DNA of 64,000 nucleotides from Phoebastria nigripes (taxonomy: Eukaryota > Chordata > Aves > Procellariiformes > Diomedeidae): the NCBI GenBank assembly GCA_035582835.1, contig JAYKAV010003376.1, forward strand, positions 1,146,372 through 1,210,371. Direction: 5' to 3'. The notes below the pieces were generated by a model, which saw only the letters and a program-made list of their open reading frames with translations, was not told where the DNA came from and ran no database searches. Positions within the stretch are counted from its first letter, which is position 1; each line of letters opens with the position of its first letter. Below are positions 49,466-61,640 of this stretch, in pieces. The position numbers and the translations under genes are program-made.

Positions 49466-52400
49466 AAGCAAACTTATAAAAATGGAAATTCTATCACATA
49501 GCCTCACCTTGAGCACAGATGAATTATAAACAGGGTATGATACTTCAGATCCACCTAGAGCTCGCAGCATATGAGCTTATCTAGTAACCAAAAGCAGCAA
49601 AAAGCCTTCATCCTATCTGAGAATCAGCTCTGAAAGGAGATGAGATCAGACGTATACTTTGCTATTGGCTTTCATGGCTGTTTCCTGACAGCAAAATAGT
49701 ACTAAGAATAAAGAACCTTAAGACCCATTCCAGCTGCTTTAAAAGGGTATGATCTGGCAGGCACAGCTCCTCCTGTAAACTCTGAATCGTGAGTCAAAAT
49801 CCCCACTTCTCAGTTAGGTTAGTTATAGCATTCGTCGTCAGAAAGCAGATCTTACTCCTCGTTGCAACTGCAAGAGCAAGACCAACCTTTACTGGGATAG
49901 GAACACACTTCTGCTATGTGTCTCCTCGGCACAAGAAAGCCTGATCTGGTAGGGGAATCCAGTTGCTTAGAAAATCTGCTCACCAGGTATTGAAGAAGCA
50001 AGCGTTGTATGTGTCTATATTGTATTTTGCAGTTCTACCACCAGCACGTGGCCTTTCGGATTAATGTGTGAATGGCCACTCTCTATAGATGGAAGCAGAG
50101 CCCAGGACACTGCTGGAGTCCCTCCTACATCATAACTAGGCGGTTTGGATGCCACCAGCCAGCACAGACTGTCCTCAGGCATTTCTGGACTACAACCTTA
50201 AAGCTAAGAGTTTGCACTTGTCCAGTTAGTGTCTGTGAAGAGAAAATGCAAATATAAACAAGAAAATCAATGTCTGGGGTTTTTTAACATGCTATTTTAT
50301 TGGTGTTTATGCTGGAAGTGCAATCTGATGTTTGATACCGCTGATCCACCTAGGCAGGGGAAATACTGGTTCAAAAAGAAACCCCCTGGTATTAAAACAT
50401 CTTCATGGGCTTTGCACTGGATGGTAGATATCTCATAACTTATATAATCACTCCAAGTGGGANTTCAAAAGTATTCTGCTCTAGTCTTATTGTATTTCCA
50501 CCACAAATTAAAGCTAATTTTAAGCACTGATTTGAATAGAGACATTTACGAGCCTTAATATTTCTCCGACACTTTTTACTAAGCTTTTGTGCAGTCAGTA
50601 AGTTAGATGAGAACAGTATTTGCATATTTGTAAAATAGCACGTGGATCATTTTAATTTGAAGAATACAACTGAAAACTAGCATCAGAAAATTAAAGGGAA
50701 ATCTAGAAGATGTATGCATTTAAAAGCAAATGAGGGGCTGGCATCTGGTCCTTTATTCAGCTATCGATTTGTGTAGAATACAACTTTCTGAATTTATTGG
50801 GGGAAAAGTTTCACACAATTTGAGGACTACAGTGGGATGTTTTCAGCCAGATGAAATTGAGATCATTCCTGTGTTAAATATTTGCTGGAGGAGGTTAGGC
50901 CTTCAACCTAATACCAACATTCCGCCCCAAGGAATTGTTCCTAACGGCAGAATATTTTGTCAAAAGCACTATCATCACATGACTTTTCAAACCAGTAACA
51001 GTAAACTGGAGGACTGCAGAAATGGGAGAAGGAAAAGGCAGCACATGGAGCTTGCGGTAGCCGGGAGAGTGAGGCAGCAGCAAAGAGGGTGACCTTTTGT
51101 TTATATCCGTGGTGACNAAACCTGAACTTTCTCTACCCCTTTTGCAGCACCAAAGCAAGCCAGTCACTAATAATCTTGCTTTCATGGTTTGACAGGCTTG
51201 AAGCATGCTGTACTGAGTTATCAGTAATAAAACACCCTCTAAGAAGGCGTGCTGATGCTCCAGCAACAGCAGGATATTTTCAGAGAAGAGCCGGGTGTAG
51301 TCAAGGACATTCGGCACCTCTAACTCAAGCATCAGCTCCGAGGTGAGCAGGAGGCTGGGCTGGGTTCTCGCACCAGTTGCCCAGGGCCTCTGTAACACAC
51401 TGATTCAAATGACCCACTATGCAGAAGGAAAGAGAGACAGAGCCCTACGTATCAGCTTCCACTCTGCAATTCATCTTTGCTCTGCAGAGAAGAACCGCCG
51501 CCTTTGCTCAATTTTCAAACACTAGATTCATGTTCCCCGTTTTAATCCGGAAGCTGCATTTGGAAACATGCCAGGAGAGGCAAAGATCATCGTCAAGCTG
51601 AGACTTCAGCCATGAGATTCTTTAGTGAGAAAAAGAAAGAGGCAGAAAACGAAGATGAATTCAGAGAGCTGCAGATACAGGGGGAGGCAATGGAGCTGAA
51701 GACAGCAATGGGCTGAGGAAGCAGGAGGGGCAAAACAGGATCGGGACAGGCTGAAACTTCGCAAGTGAGACTCTTACTGTGAATGAAAATGAACTGAGAT
51801 CTTGTCAGTCACCTGTCAGATACCAAAACAGGAATCGTCTCTTCACCCTTTGACTTATATGACCCCACATGCTGCTGCAGAGCAGTAAAAATCTTAGAAG
51901 CTCTGTGCTAACGAGGCTGCTGGATGAAGACACTCATACTGTGGGTCAGGGTTTCTGCACTAGTCCAACGCCAAAGTCCAAGCAGAACTAAAAACACAAA
52001 AATCATTAGGTGTAAATTCCTCAGAAGGAAGACAGAAAGCAGCCACCACTCAGGTTAATGCCTTTGGTCACCTCCTTTTTAATGAGCATACCTATGCCCA
52101 AACACTTTTGTCTAGCAATATATCTACAGCTACAAATATACCACAGGCATAATGCATGGAGGGCCAGAGTTATTTTAGAACTGGGTGAAACAGAAAAATT
52201 CAACCAAGCCCTATGTGAACTGAGGATCAGCCCCAGTGAGGTTGTCTGTGCAACTGTCTACAAGCCAATCTCCGTAAGAGAGACAAGCAGAGATCGGCAC
52301 AGCACAGCTAATACATATTGACCACCTGGCATACTAATTAGCTAATACCTATTTAAGTTTCTACCCAGGGTATGTCCCACCCACAGCACGTACTCTTCCT

Positions 52401-53340
52401 GTGTGTGCAAATGGTGACACATTTACATCGGGGGAATTCCTGGTGGGATGATACCCCTGAGGTCCCGCGTCCCCAACACAGCTACACAGTCGTGGCCAAG
52501 CTCGGCTTGTGCCCCTAATCCTCCGAACGGGAGGCAGAGGATAAACTCAGTCACTGGAAAACGGATGCTGAACACATCCTTCCCACACCTCCTGCCAGCT
52601 GCTTGCAGCAGGGTTGGCATGAGATTTACAGCCAGCTGCTAACCTTAGCGGGAGGTACAATGCCACAAGAGCAGATAGATGAAACAGGGAGAATCTGTCA
52701 AGAATTTAAGAGAAACAAAAAGAAAAAAAAAAAGAAAGAATTAAATAGAAAAAGGGGTTGGGGGATAATTACAAAACAGGTATTTTTAATGGTTGCTGGC
52801 AGAAACCCCAACCCTTGTATTTAAATGGCTTTTTTAATTAAAAAACAGCAGGCTATGAATGCTAATCTTTCTGAGCAGAAAGCTCCTGATGGTTTGCCTG
52901 TTTCCAAAAGACTAAATCAATCAGCAAGAAGGCTAACCCCATCTCGGGAACATTCATTTCAGAAGGGTCTAAACTTTCAAAGTCTACATGTGCTGTACCC
53001 CTGTATACACAGGGCAAGATGTATACTAGCACCAAAAGTATAACATTCACAAAAATGCCCAATAGTGATTTAAGTTCTTTTTTTTTCTAGATCCGATCTG
53101 TCTTTCCTTGTTACTTCAAAATGTTTTTTTTCTAGCTAAAAATATCAGTGGAGGCCTGCCAGGCTAAAATGTGCAGTTTGAGTCCCTAAGTGTTTGGGTA
53201 GGGAATATTCCAATTGCTCCACATTTTTGCCTATGTAAACTATTTAACTTGCAAATCAGAAAGCAATGTTGTATGACACACTTGGGTTTTTCTTGGAATC
53301 TCAGCAGACATGCAGTGAAAAAAACAGCATATAACCAGCA
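49466..53340. other. unique non-coding DNA, no gene seen
   Basis: No gene is recognised. A region open on both strands lies at 50895-51398 (167 codons on the minus strand) and includes a plus-strand splice-flanked segment at 51196-51342. An A-rich patch sits at 52715-52740. Confidence 0.6.
51196..51342 (+). other. candidate exon, 147 bp, open on both strands
   Basis: An acceptor-like TTCATGGTTTGACAG precedes and the good donor CCGAG|GTGAGC follows. One plus-strand frame is open for 48 codons, and the length is a multiple of three with matching end phases. The minus strand is also open across the same bases, with a Leu-rich frame. No domain is recognised on either strand. Confidence 0.15.
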
Positions 53341-53369
53341 GAGAGAGTGAGAGAAAAGAGAGAGAGAGT
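53341..53369 (+). repeat. (GA)n microsatellite, interrupted
   Basis: GA units interrupted by GTGA and GAAAA, in all about 29 bp. Confidence 0.8.
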
Positions 53370-53699
53370 GATGTCAACCATGTAGTACAAAAATAAATTG
53401 TTAGCAATTTTTTATGAACTGAGGTTTCCCAAATGTAAAGCAATTTAACAATTTTGTGCCATTGCAATTCACAGTATCTGTGGGTAGAGGGATTTTAAAT
53501 GAAAATCCAGCCTTATTCTATTCTGTGTCAAGAATTATGTGTCATTTTGTTTCTTCCCCGCATTTTATATTTGTATAAAGTGTTAGAGAAAGAAAGCCTC
53601 ATTGGGGAAGGCCACCACCAGGAAACAGCATGAGCAAATCCCGGCNCTGCAAAGCAGTGGAAGGCTTTATAACCTGGCACTGACACGACCCAAATTAAC

Positions 53700-54560
53700 T
53701 AGATTTGGAGCCTCCTTTTTTGAGCCAGCAAGTTTTGGTGCCCATTTCCAAGCTGGGGTTGTCCATTCTGCTGCGACGGGGAAGCGATGATGGTCTCCCA
53801 AAGGCTTGGCTTGTGTGTGTGTGTGCGCACAGTGGTACTTGGGGCTGTGGACACTGGGACAAAGTATGTGCCCGGAGGCTGTTGCTCAGCCCAGCTCTGT
53901 CTCTGTCAGGCACCGGGTTTACGGGTCTCTCCATGCTGCCTCTCAGTCGCAGCATCAGTAACTGGACGTCCATGTGTGGTCGTTGGAGGCGGAATTAACA
54001 GAGAGACCAGAGTCAAGGAGCAGCAGCACAGCAGGGCTCTGCTTCCACTTATACCCAGCTCATGCTCAAAAACCATCCCAATACAAACATTAAGCCCTGC
54101 CTGTGGGGGCACTCCTCCTCCTCCCTTTTGCTGCACTCTTTTCCCCTGGCCTGTGCTCCCAGCAGTCGCCTCTTCACCCAGGGATGGATCTGCTGTTGGT
54201 CCCCCCGCAGAGCTGCTTCCCCAGCGTGTGGCTCCTGGGGAAGCCGGGAGACTGCCCTGCCCTGCCGAGGAGCGCTCGGGCTGTGTCCTGCCCACCCTCC
54301 CTCCGTTGCTCTTTCCATCCTCCAGTCTCAGGCAGCTTCTGAGCCACCAGCATTGGGCTGCGAGCTGGACAGCAAGGAGCAATTCGCAGCCTTCTCTGAA
54401 AGCACAAGATCTCCCCCGACACACACACAAATGCTTTCCTCTCATCTCCAAACACGTGGTCTTTTTCAGCATCGTCACGCAGCAGACCAGGTGTTGTGAA
54501 AGTCCCCTGGCCTCTGCTTTCTCTCTCTGCACGCTGCTATGTCATTTCTTCCTCCTCTAT
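53700..54560. other. GC-rich block with long overlapping ORFs, not called as a gene
   Basis: Locally GC-rich sequence with few stop codons. It holds the longest frame of the window (264 codons, plus strand, 53787-54581), a 208-codon antisense frame (53906-54532), and others of 145, 93, 92 and 89 codons. The simultaneous opening of several frames on both strands points to base composition. The 264-codon product is Cys/Ser/Pro/Leu-rich, begins inside a TG repeat neighbourhood and has no recognised domain or signal peptide. A lncRNA or a GC-rich regulatory block is possible. Confidence 0.5.
53811..53825 (+). repeat. (TG)7 microsatellite
   Basis: TG run followed by TGCGCACA, at the edge of a GC-rich block. 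Confidence 0.8.
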
Positions 54561-55630
54561 CATTGTGTCAGCTCCTGCTGATGGAGCTGACCTCCCTGCT
54601 CCTCCAGACATTGCATCCGAGCCCTCCAGCACACACATCCGTTTCCAAGCACACCACGCCGTTAAGGAAAGTACATTCAAAATTAGAAGATGATTACACA
54701 GTTTGTACTGGAGCTGGGGAATATATAAACCCAGAAGGCGACTTGTGCTGCCTGCGCCTTTCTTAACTGAGCGTGCCTTGTTCAGGCAAACCACGTGTGG
54801 TAAAAATCCATATCAGGCAGAGATTCACAACAGAAGTACAAGAGTATGTAAAAAAAAAAAANAAAAATAGAGTATCATGTATATGCACACAAGTAAACCC
54901 AGTCTGCTGGTCTCATGAAGCACAGAGATGCTTAAGAAACATTTTGTGCCAAGTTGTTACAGAGAAAGAGGAGATAAATAAGACCATCACTGATGTGCAC
55001 ATCTTTCCTAGCATCTGACTGCTTCAGGAGCCATGGTTTCTGTATGGTTCCTTCAAAGGCAGGAAGAGTTTACTGTCCACTGAGACAAGATCATTCAAGA
55101 AGCCTCAGAGATATGGCCACCCAGCCTGCATGACCACTCTTGATGTGCCTGGATGCTTCATACAGCTCATGTCATTACTTTGAGGCATGCTATAAGACTC
55201 AGAGATGAAAGCAGACTTGCAGAGTTGCTCTTCAAATTACCACCTGGGTGCCCTTTTCTTGAATCAGGCTAAGCTTTCGCTAGGATCAAGGTAGGGAACA
55301 GCTCCGAGGAATTTCTCTGCAAATTCATTTTGCAGGATGCTGATTTCTTGTTATGAAAGAACACAAATCCATTTGACAAGAAATGTTTTCTTTCCATTCT
55401 CATTTTGTTTCACAACCTATGGCCTAAACCTCAGGTGAATTTTCAAAGAAGCCAGCGCTCGTAGTTGCAAAGGAATCTCTATAGGAAACAAAAGCGTAAA
55501 GCACATTGGCATCTTATTTTTATTGCATAGTGCAGCAAGAAAGCACAGGAACATATTGACAAAAGCTGTGCCTTTCTCTCATACTGCATGCAAGAAATTA
55601 AAAAGATTTTGCAGACTTCCATGAATTGTG
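54561..55630. other. unique non-coding DNA, no gene seen
   Basis: Nothing recognisable apart from an interrupted A run at 54851-54866 containing one N. Confidence 0.6.
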
Positions 55631-55788
55631 CCCCACAACCCTGCCAAGTTATTCTTTTTCTCCCTTTTTCAGATGGGGGAACCTCAGGGAGAGATGGGAT
55701 AGGAGGCCTATGTAAACTCCCAAAGTGATCTGGGAGCTAGATCAAATGAAATCTCCTGTACTTCAGGAACTAGACCACTCTGTGTTCC
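55631..55788 (-). repeat. MIR-type SINE fragment
   Basis: On the plus strand the blocks follow the MIR reverse complement. CCCCACAACCCTGCCAAGTTATT, then CTCCCTTTTTCAGATGGGGGAACCTCAGGGAGAGATGGG, then a region corresponding to the protected CORE, and at the right CAGGAACTAGACCACTCTG, resembling the tRNA-derived head (AACCACTAGACCA). Assignment is from memory and the middle is poorly conserved. Confidence 0.55.
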
Positions 55789-57942
55789 AAAACCAGTAAG
55801 TCAATGCTTCATGCAGTGATGACCTGAGTTTATAAATTTTGCATTCAAGTGTCACGCTGACACTTGCCGTTCTTGGCACCGAGGAGCTAAATTTATCATT
55901 GTCTTCTTTAATATGCCCCAAGAAAGACAAAATTAGAGATCTCCTCCTGTCTGAATTGCAGGCAGCTTCCTGTTGTTAATCTAGCCACTGAACAGGCAGC
56001 CCTATAGCCGTACCAGAAAGCCTTTCCAGTTTGATTTGCTCTATCCATTGAACAACAGCATGTGGATCAAACGAGGCTGAGCAGCTTGCCGTCCACCTGC
56101 TTCTCAAGTGCAACGAAGCAGAAGAAAACTACTCTGACAATTTGAAAGGGGACTACAACCAATTTAGAAGGAAATGATTGCGCACAGTCCAACCCGATGC
56201 CTCGAACAGCATCACGAAGCAATCCTCCATCACGTAGTGTTCTGGGCCTGTCACTCTTCTGATTTAAAATGAGTTTAGGTAAACTAGTTGCACAACCATG
56301 ATTCACTCTAAAACACTTCCACTCAAGAGCATTACTCTGCCTCGCTGGCATCTTTATACTTTCAAACATTATTTCTACTATGCTTTTCATTTCTTGAAAC
56401 AGACTTGTATAGCTAAAATATAGCAAATACATCCCCTTTGATGACCAAGAATCTTTGTTTCCTCTTGAGAAACAGGACAAGCTTTGGGTGTGGATGTAAA
56501 CACAAATTTCGTTATCATACCTAGACCTAGTTCTCCACCTATAAGAGTTCTGCAAGGCTGTGATCAGAGTGCTAGCTAGGTATTGAGTAAACATCATTGG
56601 GAACAATACTTAGCTAAGACTGAACCTTAAGCCTCTGGATTTTCATACGATAGAGAGTCCCATTTTTGTCTGGTTGAACACTGTTGACCTTAACATCATT
56701 TGCTGTCATGAAACTGCATTAACTATTCATTGACTTTCAGGCCCAAACTACAGTTCAGCATTTTCTTAGATACTTCAGAAAGAAGCTTGGTTGTGGCATT
56801 TCATCCTGAAGTCCCTAATGCCTTTTACAGTGAATTTCCTTGCCATAAATCAATGCAGTCCCTCCCCCTCTTGCTCCAGGAGACTGCAGGGACTGTCAGA
56901 GCAAACCTCATGGGACATCGCTAGAGACGTCCCAGGGAAGTCAGTGAAAAGCCAAGCTGAGCTCTATTACTTTTGGGACAGCATAAACACTACAGTGGAT
57001 GAAGCAGCCCCCCCAAAAAGAACAAAAAAACCCCAACCCCCCAGAAAAACCCACACAAGGAAACAAACAAAAAACCATGAGCATATGCTTCCAGGGAAGC
57101 ATCAGGGGGAGGGAAAAAGCCTACTGTCTGTGGGTGCTTTAGGTTATATGAATGGTCAAATAAAGTGACCTAGAAGAGATCGACAGGAAGGGGTAGGGGG
57201 TTTTGCGAGCATCCCACAGGCCAGTGCCCACAAACCCAAACAGCATGTCTGCGTAAGCTGAGTACATGATGTATCTGCGCAGATGTGGAGCTGGAGCCTC
57301 TGCTGCCATTGGTCTTGCTGCATGCAACAGCTCAGGGAAAAGCATTGCACAGCCCGCAGCTCCCTGCCCCACCGCAGCTCCTGCGCACAGAGACCTGCAG
57401 GCTGCTCCCATCCGCCACCGGGACAGTACATCCTAAAGGACCAGACAAAAACTGGATGCAGCCCCACTCTGCCTTCCCCTACACACTGAGAATCAGTACA
57501 GGGAGTATTAGACTTAAGGAAATGAGGTACATTTCCCACCTTTTCTTTTCATGCCTGGCAGTACATCTTCATTTTATTTACTGCAGCATCATGACCTCCC
57601 CCACAGCAAAGAAGTTTGTGGCTTTCCAGAAAAAAACTAAACAAGCTTTGACCCAATTGCACAACTGTTCCTTTCTTTAACAGCTGTAGATACAAGCTAT
57701 ATAGCTACAAGTTACATGGCTAGAAACTTCAAAGACTTCTTCAAGAAAACATCACAGATAAAGCACATTCACAGACTATCCTCCACTTTCCATATACCAT
57801 AAAGTGAGTTTTCTTTGAAACTAAACTGACAAACTGCCTTTTTTCCAGGTGTTTGCCCCTGCTTCTTAAGAAAAAAGTGCCAGAAAGCTGCAGAAATAAT
57901 GAGTAATAGAGGTGGGTTTTTTTCCACATAATTTAAAACCAG
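55789..57942. other. unique non-coding DNA, no gene seen
   Basis: No gene is recognised. The 179-codon minus-strand frame at 56067-56606 has no domain. An A/C-rich low-complexity stretch lies at 57007-57076. Confidence 0.6.
57007..57076 (+). repeat. A/C-rich low-complexity sequence
   Basis: About 70 bp made almost entirely of C runs and A runs (for example CCCCAACCCCCCAG and ACAAACAAAAAACC). The complementary strand is G/T-rich. Confidence 0.8.
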
Positions 57943-58270
57943 AAGGAACCATTAGACTACCTCATCCAGCTTGTAACAAAGGCCCTTCATCCCATTAAGG
58001 TGCTGCACACATTTTAGCTTCTCAATGCTTCTCGTGGTACTAGGCTAATTATCGATACGTTACGCCCCTAAGTCTTACTTGTCAGGTGGAGAATAAAGTC
58101 TAACTCCATTATGGTACAGGCCCGCTTCCTTACAAACTCCAGCAAGGTAGGGAACGGGAATATCTTAAATGTTTTCATGTGAGAATTGTTTCCAAAGTGA
58201 ACCAAGTTATATTTATTCCCTTTTAGTCTGGCTTCTGGAATTTTAAATAATAGAAGGCCATCCTTACCTA
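57943..58270 (-). repeat. ancient CR1-like LINE fragment
   Basis: The plus strand begins AAAACCAGAAGGAACCATTAGACTACCTCATCCAGC. This resembles the 3' end of old CR1 copies in turtles and crocodiles (complement strand: CCAGAAGGGACCATTATGATCATCTAGTC). Further right, GGTGGAGAAT and TATTTATTCCCTTTTAGTCTGGCTTC match in order the GATGGAGAATCC and TTATTTCCAGTCTGAATTTG blocks of those elements. The octamer tail is missing and the divergence is high. The comparison is from memory. Confidence 0.45.
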
Positions 58271-58402
58271 ACGTGTCTGCAAATTTGGCATCTGTATTAA
58301 TAAAGCAATATTGCACATTTTGCCACTGGTTCTGGTATCATTCAGGCTGGGGTAAGAGGAGAGAAGAGCAAGTCTGCAGGGCAGAGAGGAAGCCATGATC
58401 AC

Positions 58403-58434
58403 GTCAGCTGGATATCATGTCAGCTGGATATGAC
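58403..58434 (+). repeat. 16-bp tandem duplication
   Basis: GTCAGCTGGATATCAT followed by GTCAGCTGGATATGAC, identical at 14 of 16 bases. Confidence 0.85.
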
Positions 58435-61400
58435 AAGGGGGGGGCACCCCAGCCCCNGTACTCCCAGGAGCTCTCCCAGCCAAGGGCTAACCAGGTCCCA
58501 TCCTGACTAACCTTCCAGATCAGACATGTTTCAGACACTATGAGGTGTTTTTTTGGCCCATGCCTTGTTTGGCTGAAAAGCACTCATTCAGTACACCTCT
58601 TTACTAGACCTGATCCACCACGAGTGGGAAATCAGGCTATTCAAACACTGTGGGGCAAACCGTGGCACAAGGCCACCACGTTGGAGCGTTGTGAGAACGC
58701 TCTGCTCCAGCGAAGTGTGGAGGGAAGCACAAGAAAAGCAACATCACCATCCTTCGGACACATCTGGCTCTCACGATACAACATGCTCCTGTCAATGAGG
58801 CATCTGCTCCATGAACTCTGGTGGAAGAACAAGGAACCGTATTCGTCCTCCTCCCCACCANGGTCCCACGTGGGAAGGAAGCCATCCCTCCCCTTCCCCG
58901 ACTCCACTGCGCGGCCATGCATTTCGCCTCACTGAAACCATATGTGCTTCGTGGTCTCCCAGTCATTCCCTTTTTAATGGGGACATGGACTGGCGGTTCC
59001 CCTTCAGTGCCTTTTGAAAGCTCTGGCTGCAGCTGGAGAGCCCGCTCTATACTTTGCTATGCTTCAAACTGGGCTTTCAATGACATAATTACAGGCCTAT
59101 ATTAAAATGTTATATTTAAATGATCTTATTCTTCATCAGCAAAGGATATTCCTAACCAAAACAAATTCTTCTATATCATTTATTGTATTTAAGATAATTT
59201 AATGGGTTTCTATTCATGCTGGAAGGCAGCAAATGAATAAATTCCATAGCACTTTATTTAAATATTTTAGAACAAATCTTGAAAGATGTTTTCATTTAGC
59301 TGAAAGCAGCTTAATAGCAGTTTTTTCTCTGGCACAATAAAAAGTATGGGTTTCTTTTTATTGCGCTTGTTAAAATAAATGGCATTTTTAATAAAGACTG
59401 TCCCCATAACAACATATATGATTTGATCACATTATGAAATAAATGCCATGTGAGATTATACATTTCAAAGCAGACAGTTTATGTTCTTTTAGTTATTAAA
59501 TTCAATCAGTTTTACTTCTTTTTTCTTCCTGAAGGCAGGTATGGTTTTGATTAAAATGTGACCCCAAAAGCAGAATAATTTAAGTGAGAGTGCATTTTCA
59601 TTTTTTGAAGGTTTATCTACCTTCCCATAGGAACTTAAAAGAAAAAAAAGTGTGGCTTTCAGTGGCAGAATTAAAATTTGTTTTCCTTTGACTGACATTT
59701 TTATTCCCAAGAAGAACATGNTACAACACAGTGCTGTGTGGAAAACTTAAAGCTAACTAACTAGATATTATGCTTTTAGTCCATAAAATGGGTTTGATGA
59801 TACAAGTAGGCTGTAGAGCCTCCTAATACCCATCTCCCTTGTACAGAAACCCAGAGCCAACCCAGAGCACCAGTCTACGCCGTTAGACCACGCTATTGCA
59901 GAAGACCGTCTTCGACAGCGAAGCACACCGGTGGTTGCCCACAGGAGACGGGACCTGCAGGGCATTTTGATTTCCTCCAGGAACTTGCCAAACAACTATC
60001 AGATGTGAAGACGGAAATGAAGGGAACTGATCAGTGGCAGAAGTGACTCTGAGGGCTGCATCCATGGCTCGTTACAGGCTGTCATTTACTCCACAGGCAT
60101 TGGATTGCACTGGAACAGATGGCGAGCCTCTCCTACCATTTCTGATTCTCCACCTCCTGCCCATCAACCCCCTATCAGGTATCCCTGTGTGCTGAGGGAC
60201 ACAGTTTAAGCACACCAAAGCTCCCAAGATTTGGTCACAGTCCTTCCTCAGGAAGCCCACAAGTCAGAAGCTGGTCCAAATCTTAGACTGAAGTTAGACA
60301 CTTCAGTGGTCTGCCCTTGACTCAGTGCAATAAGCTGCCTATAGTACCTATTTCCTATGATGCGTCCATGGTCAGTACAGTGAAATACCTGGGTGGAAAA
60401 CAGTATAGAAAAATAGCCTATTTTTAGTCTGTCCAGAATTCCCATTAGGAATTGCTGGATCCCTATCCCTGTTTAGGAATGCAAAAATCAGAGACCTTTG
60501 GAAAGGAAGGCTTCATTATGTCCCTGAGGTCTCGCTCACAACACTGAAGACACTGAAGCTGGATCTCCCAGCCCCAGGATGTGACTATCGCTACCTCCAC
60601 TTCAGTATCTTTGAATTTCTCTTAGGTGTCTTTCTAAAGCCCTCCATCCATTTCAGACACTTCAACTACACAACTGCCTTGTTTCAACAAATGAAGCTCC
60701 TGTTAAAAATCACTGACAACATGGGTGTTGGCTTAATAAAGAAATTACTTTTAATCTAAACATCACCATCTGTCAGGCCCNGAAAAGGAAAAACAAGAAC
60801 AAATGTGCAGTGATGCACAGCCATGGAGTAACATTTGAAAGCACGTCCCAGCTCTCACCGAGCATGAACGCTGAATATTAAACAAACACCTGAAGCTACA
60901 TGTGCCACCACCTAAAACTATCACTTCATTTTCTGTTACGTGCTGTGACTTAAGGAAAACATTGCAGGCATCGCCATCTGTGTCGCTTTTAATTATCAAT
61001 AGGAAGCGCACGCACAATATTTCACAACTCATTCAGAAAACAGAAAGCTGCCACCAGGGCAGTGCATATGTCTGAGGAGCTCTTCTTGTGCCCAGGGTAA
61101 GGGCCACGCGTGGTCACCAGAAAGCACTGTGGTAGGTGACAGGCTGCGTTACAGGGACAGGCACAGCCTCCCATTTGACAGCGAAAAGCTGAGGCTTCAT
61201 GCTTGAAATCTGCACCTTCCCCTGGGATCCACTGACTGGTGAGGGTGACAATTATTAGCACCCTAGATTAGGTGTTGGCTTATTCTCAGCTGCAGAAAGC
61301 AGAGCTATCACCGTGCACTTACTAAGGATAAAAAGGGGAGGCTGCATATCGGGATGCAGAGCCAAAGTCTCTTTATCAGCAAATACAAAGTATGGAGGAA

Positions 61401-61529
61401 GAGGAGCTTTATGCAATACTGTCAGGAATTATACTGAAGTAAAGTTTCTGATCACTGACTCATGCATTGAAGTTGGATGAATCAAAATGGTGGGAAGCTG
61501 GCCAGGTTGGGAGGAAAGCGCGATAGCCT

Positions 61530-61640
61530 TTCCCATTATTCAACAGCTCTGAGCAGAAAATAAGGCTGAGGGTAAATGACTTCACCAGCAGCTGAGCTCG
61601 AACGAAGCCTGGTCTGTGCTTGCTATACCTCCCCTGCGCC
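61530..61640 (-). repeat. weak MIR-like fragment
   Basis: CCCATTATTCAACAG, AAGGCTGAGGGTAAATGACTTCACCAGCAG, GAGCTCGAACGAAGCCTGGTCTGTGCTTGC follow the order of the MIR reverse complement (CCCATTTTACAG, AAACTGAGG...GTTAAGTGACTTGCC, GAGCTGGGATTCGAACCCAGG...). Short and divergent. Confidence 0.35.

Noticed and set aside
53787..54581. 264-codon plus-strand ORF as a protein-coding gene
   Set aside because: No recognised domain, low-complexity Cys/Ser/Pro/Leu content, several other frames open on both strands in the same GC-rich block, and a start beside a TG repeat.
56067..56606. 179-codon minus-strand ORF as a gene
   Set aside because: No domain or family recognised. A frame of this length occasionally occurs by chance in 64 kb and no splice or promoter context supports it.
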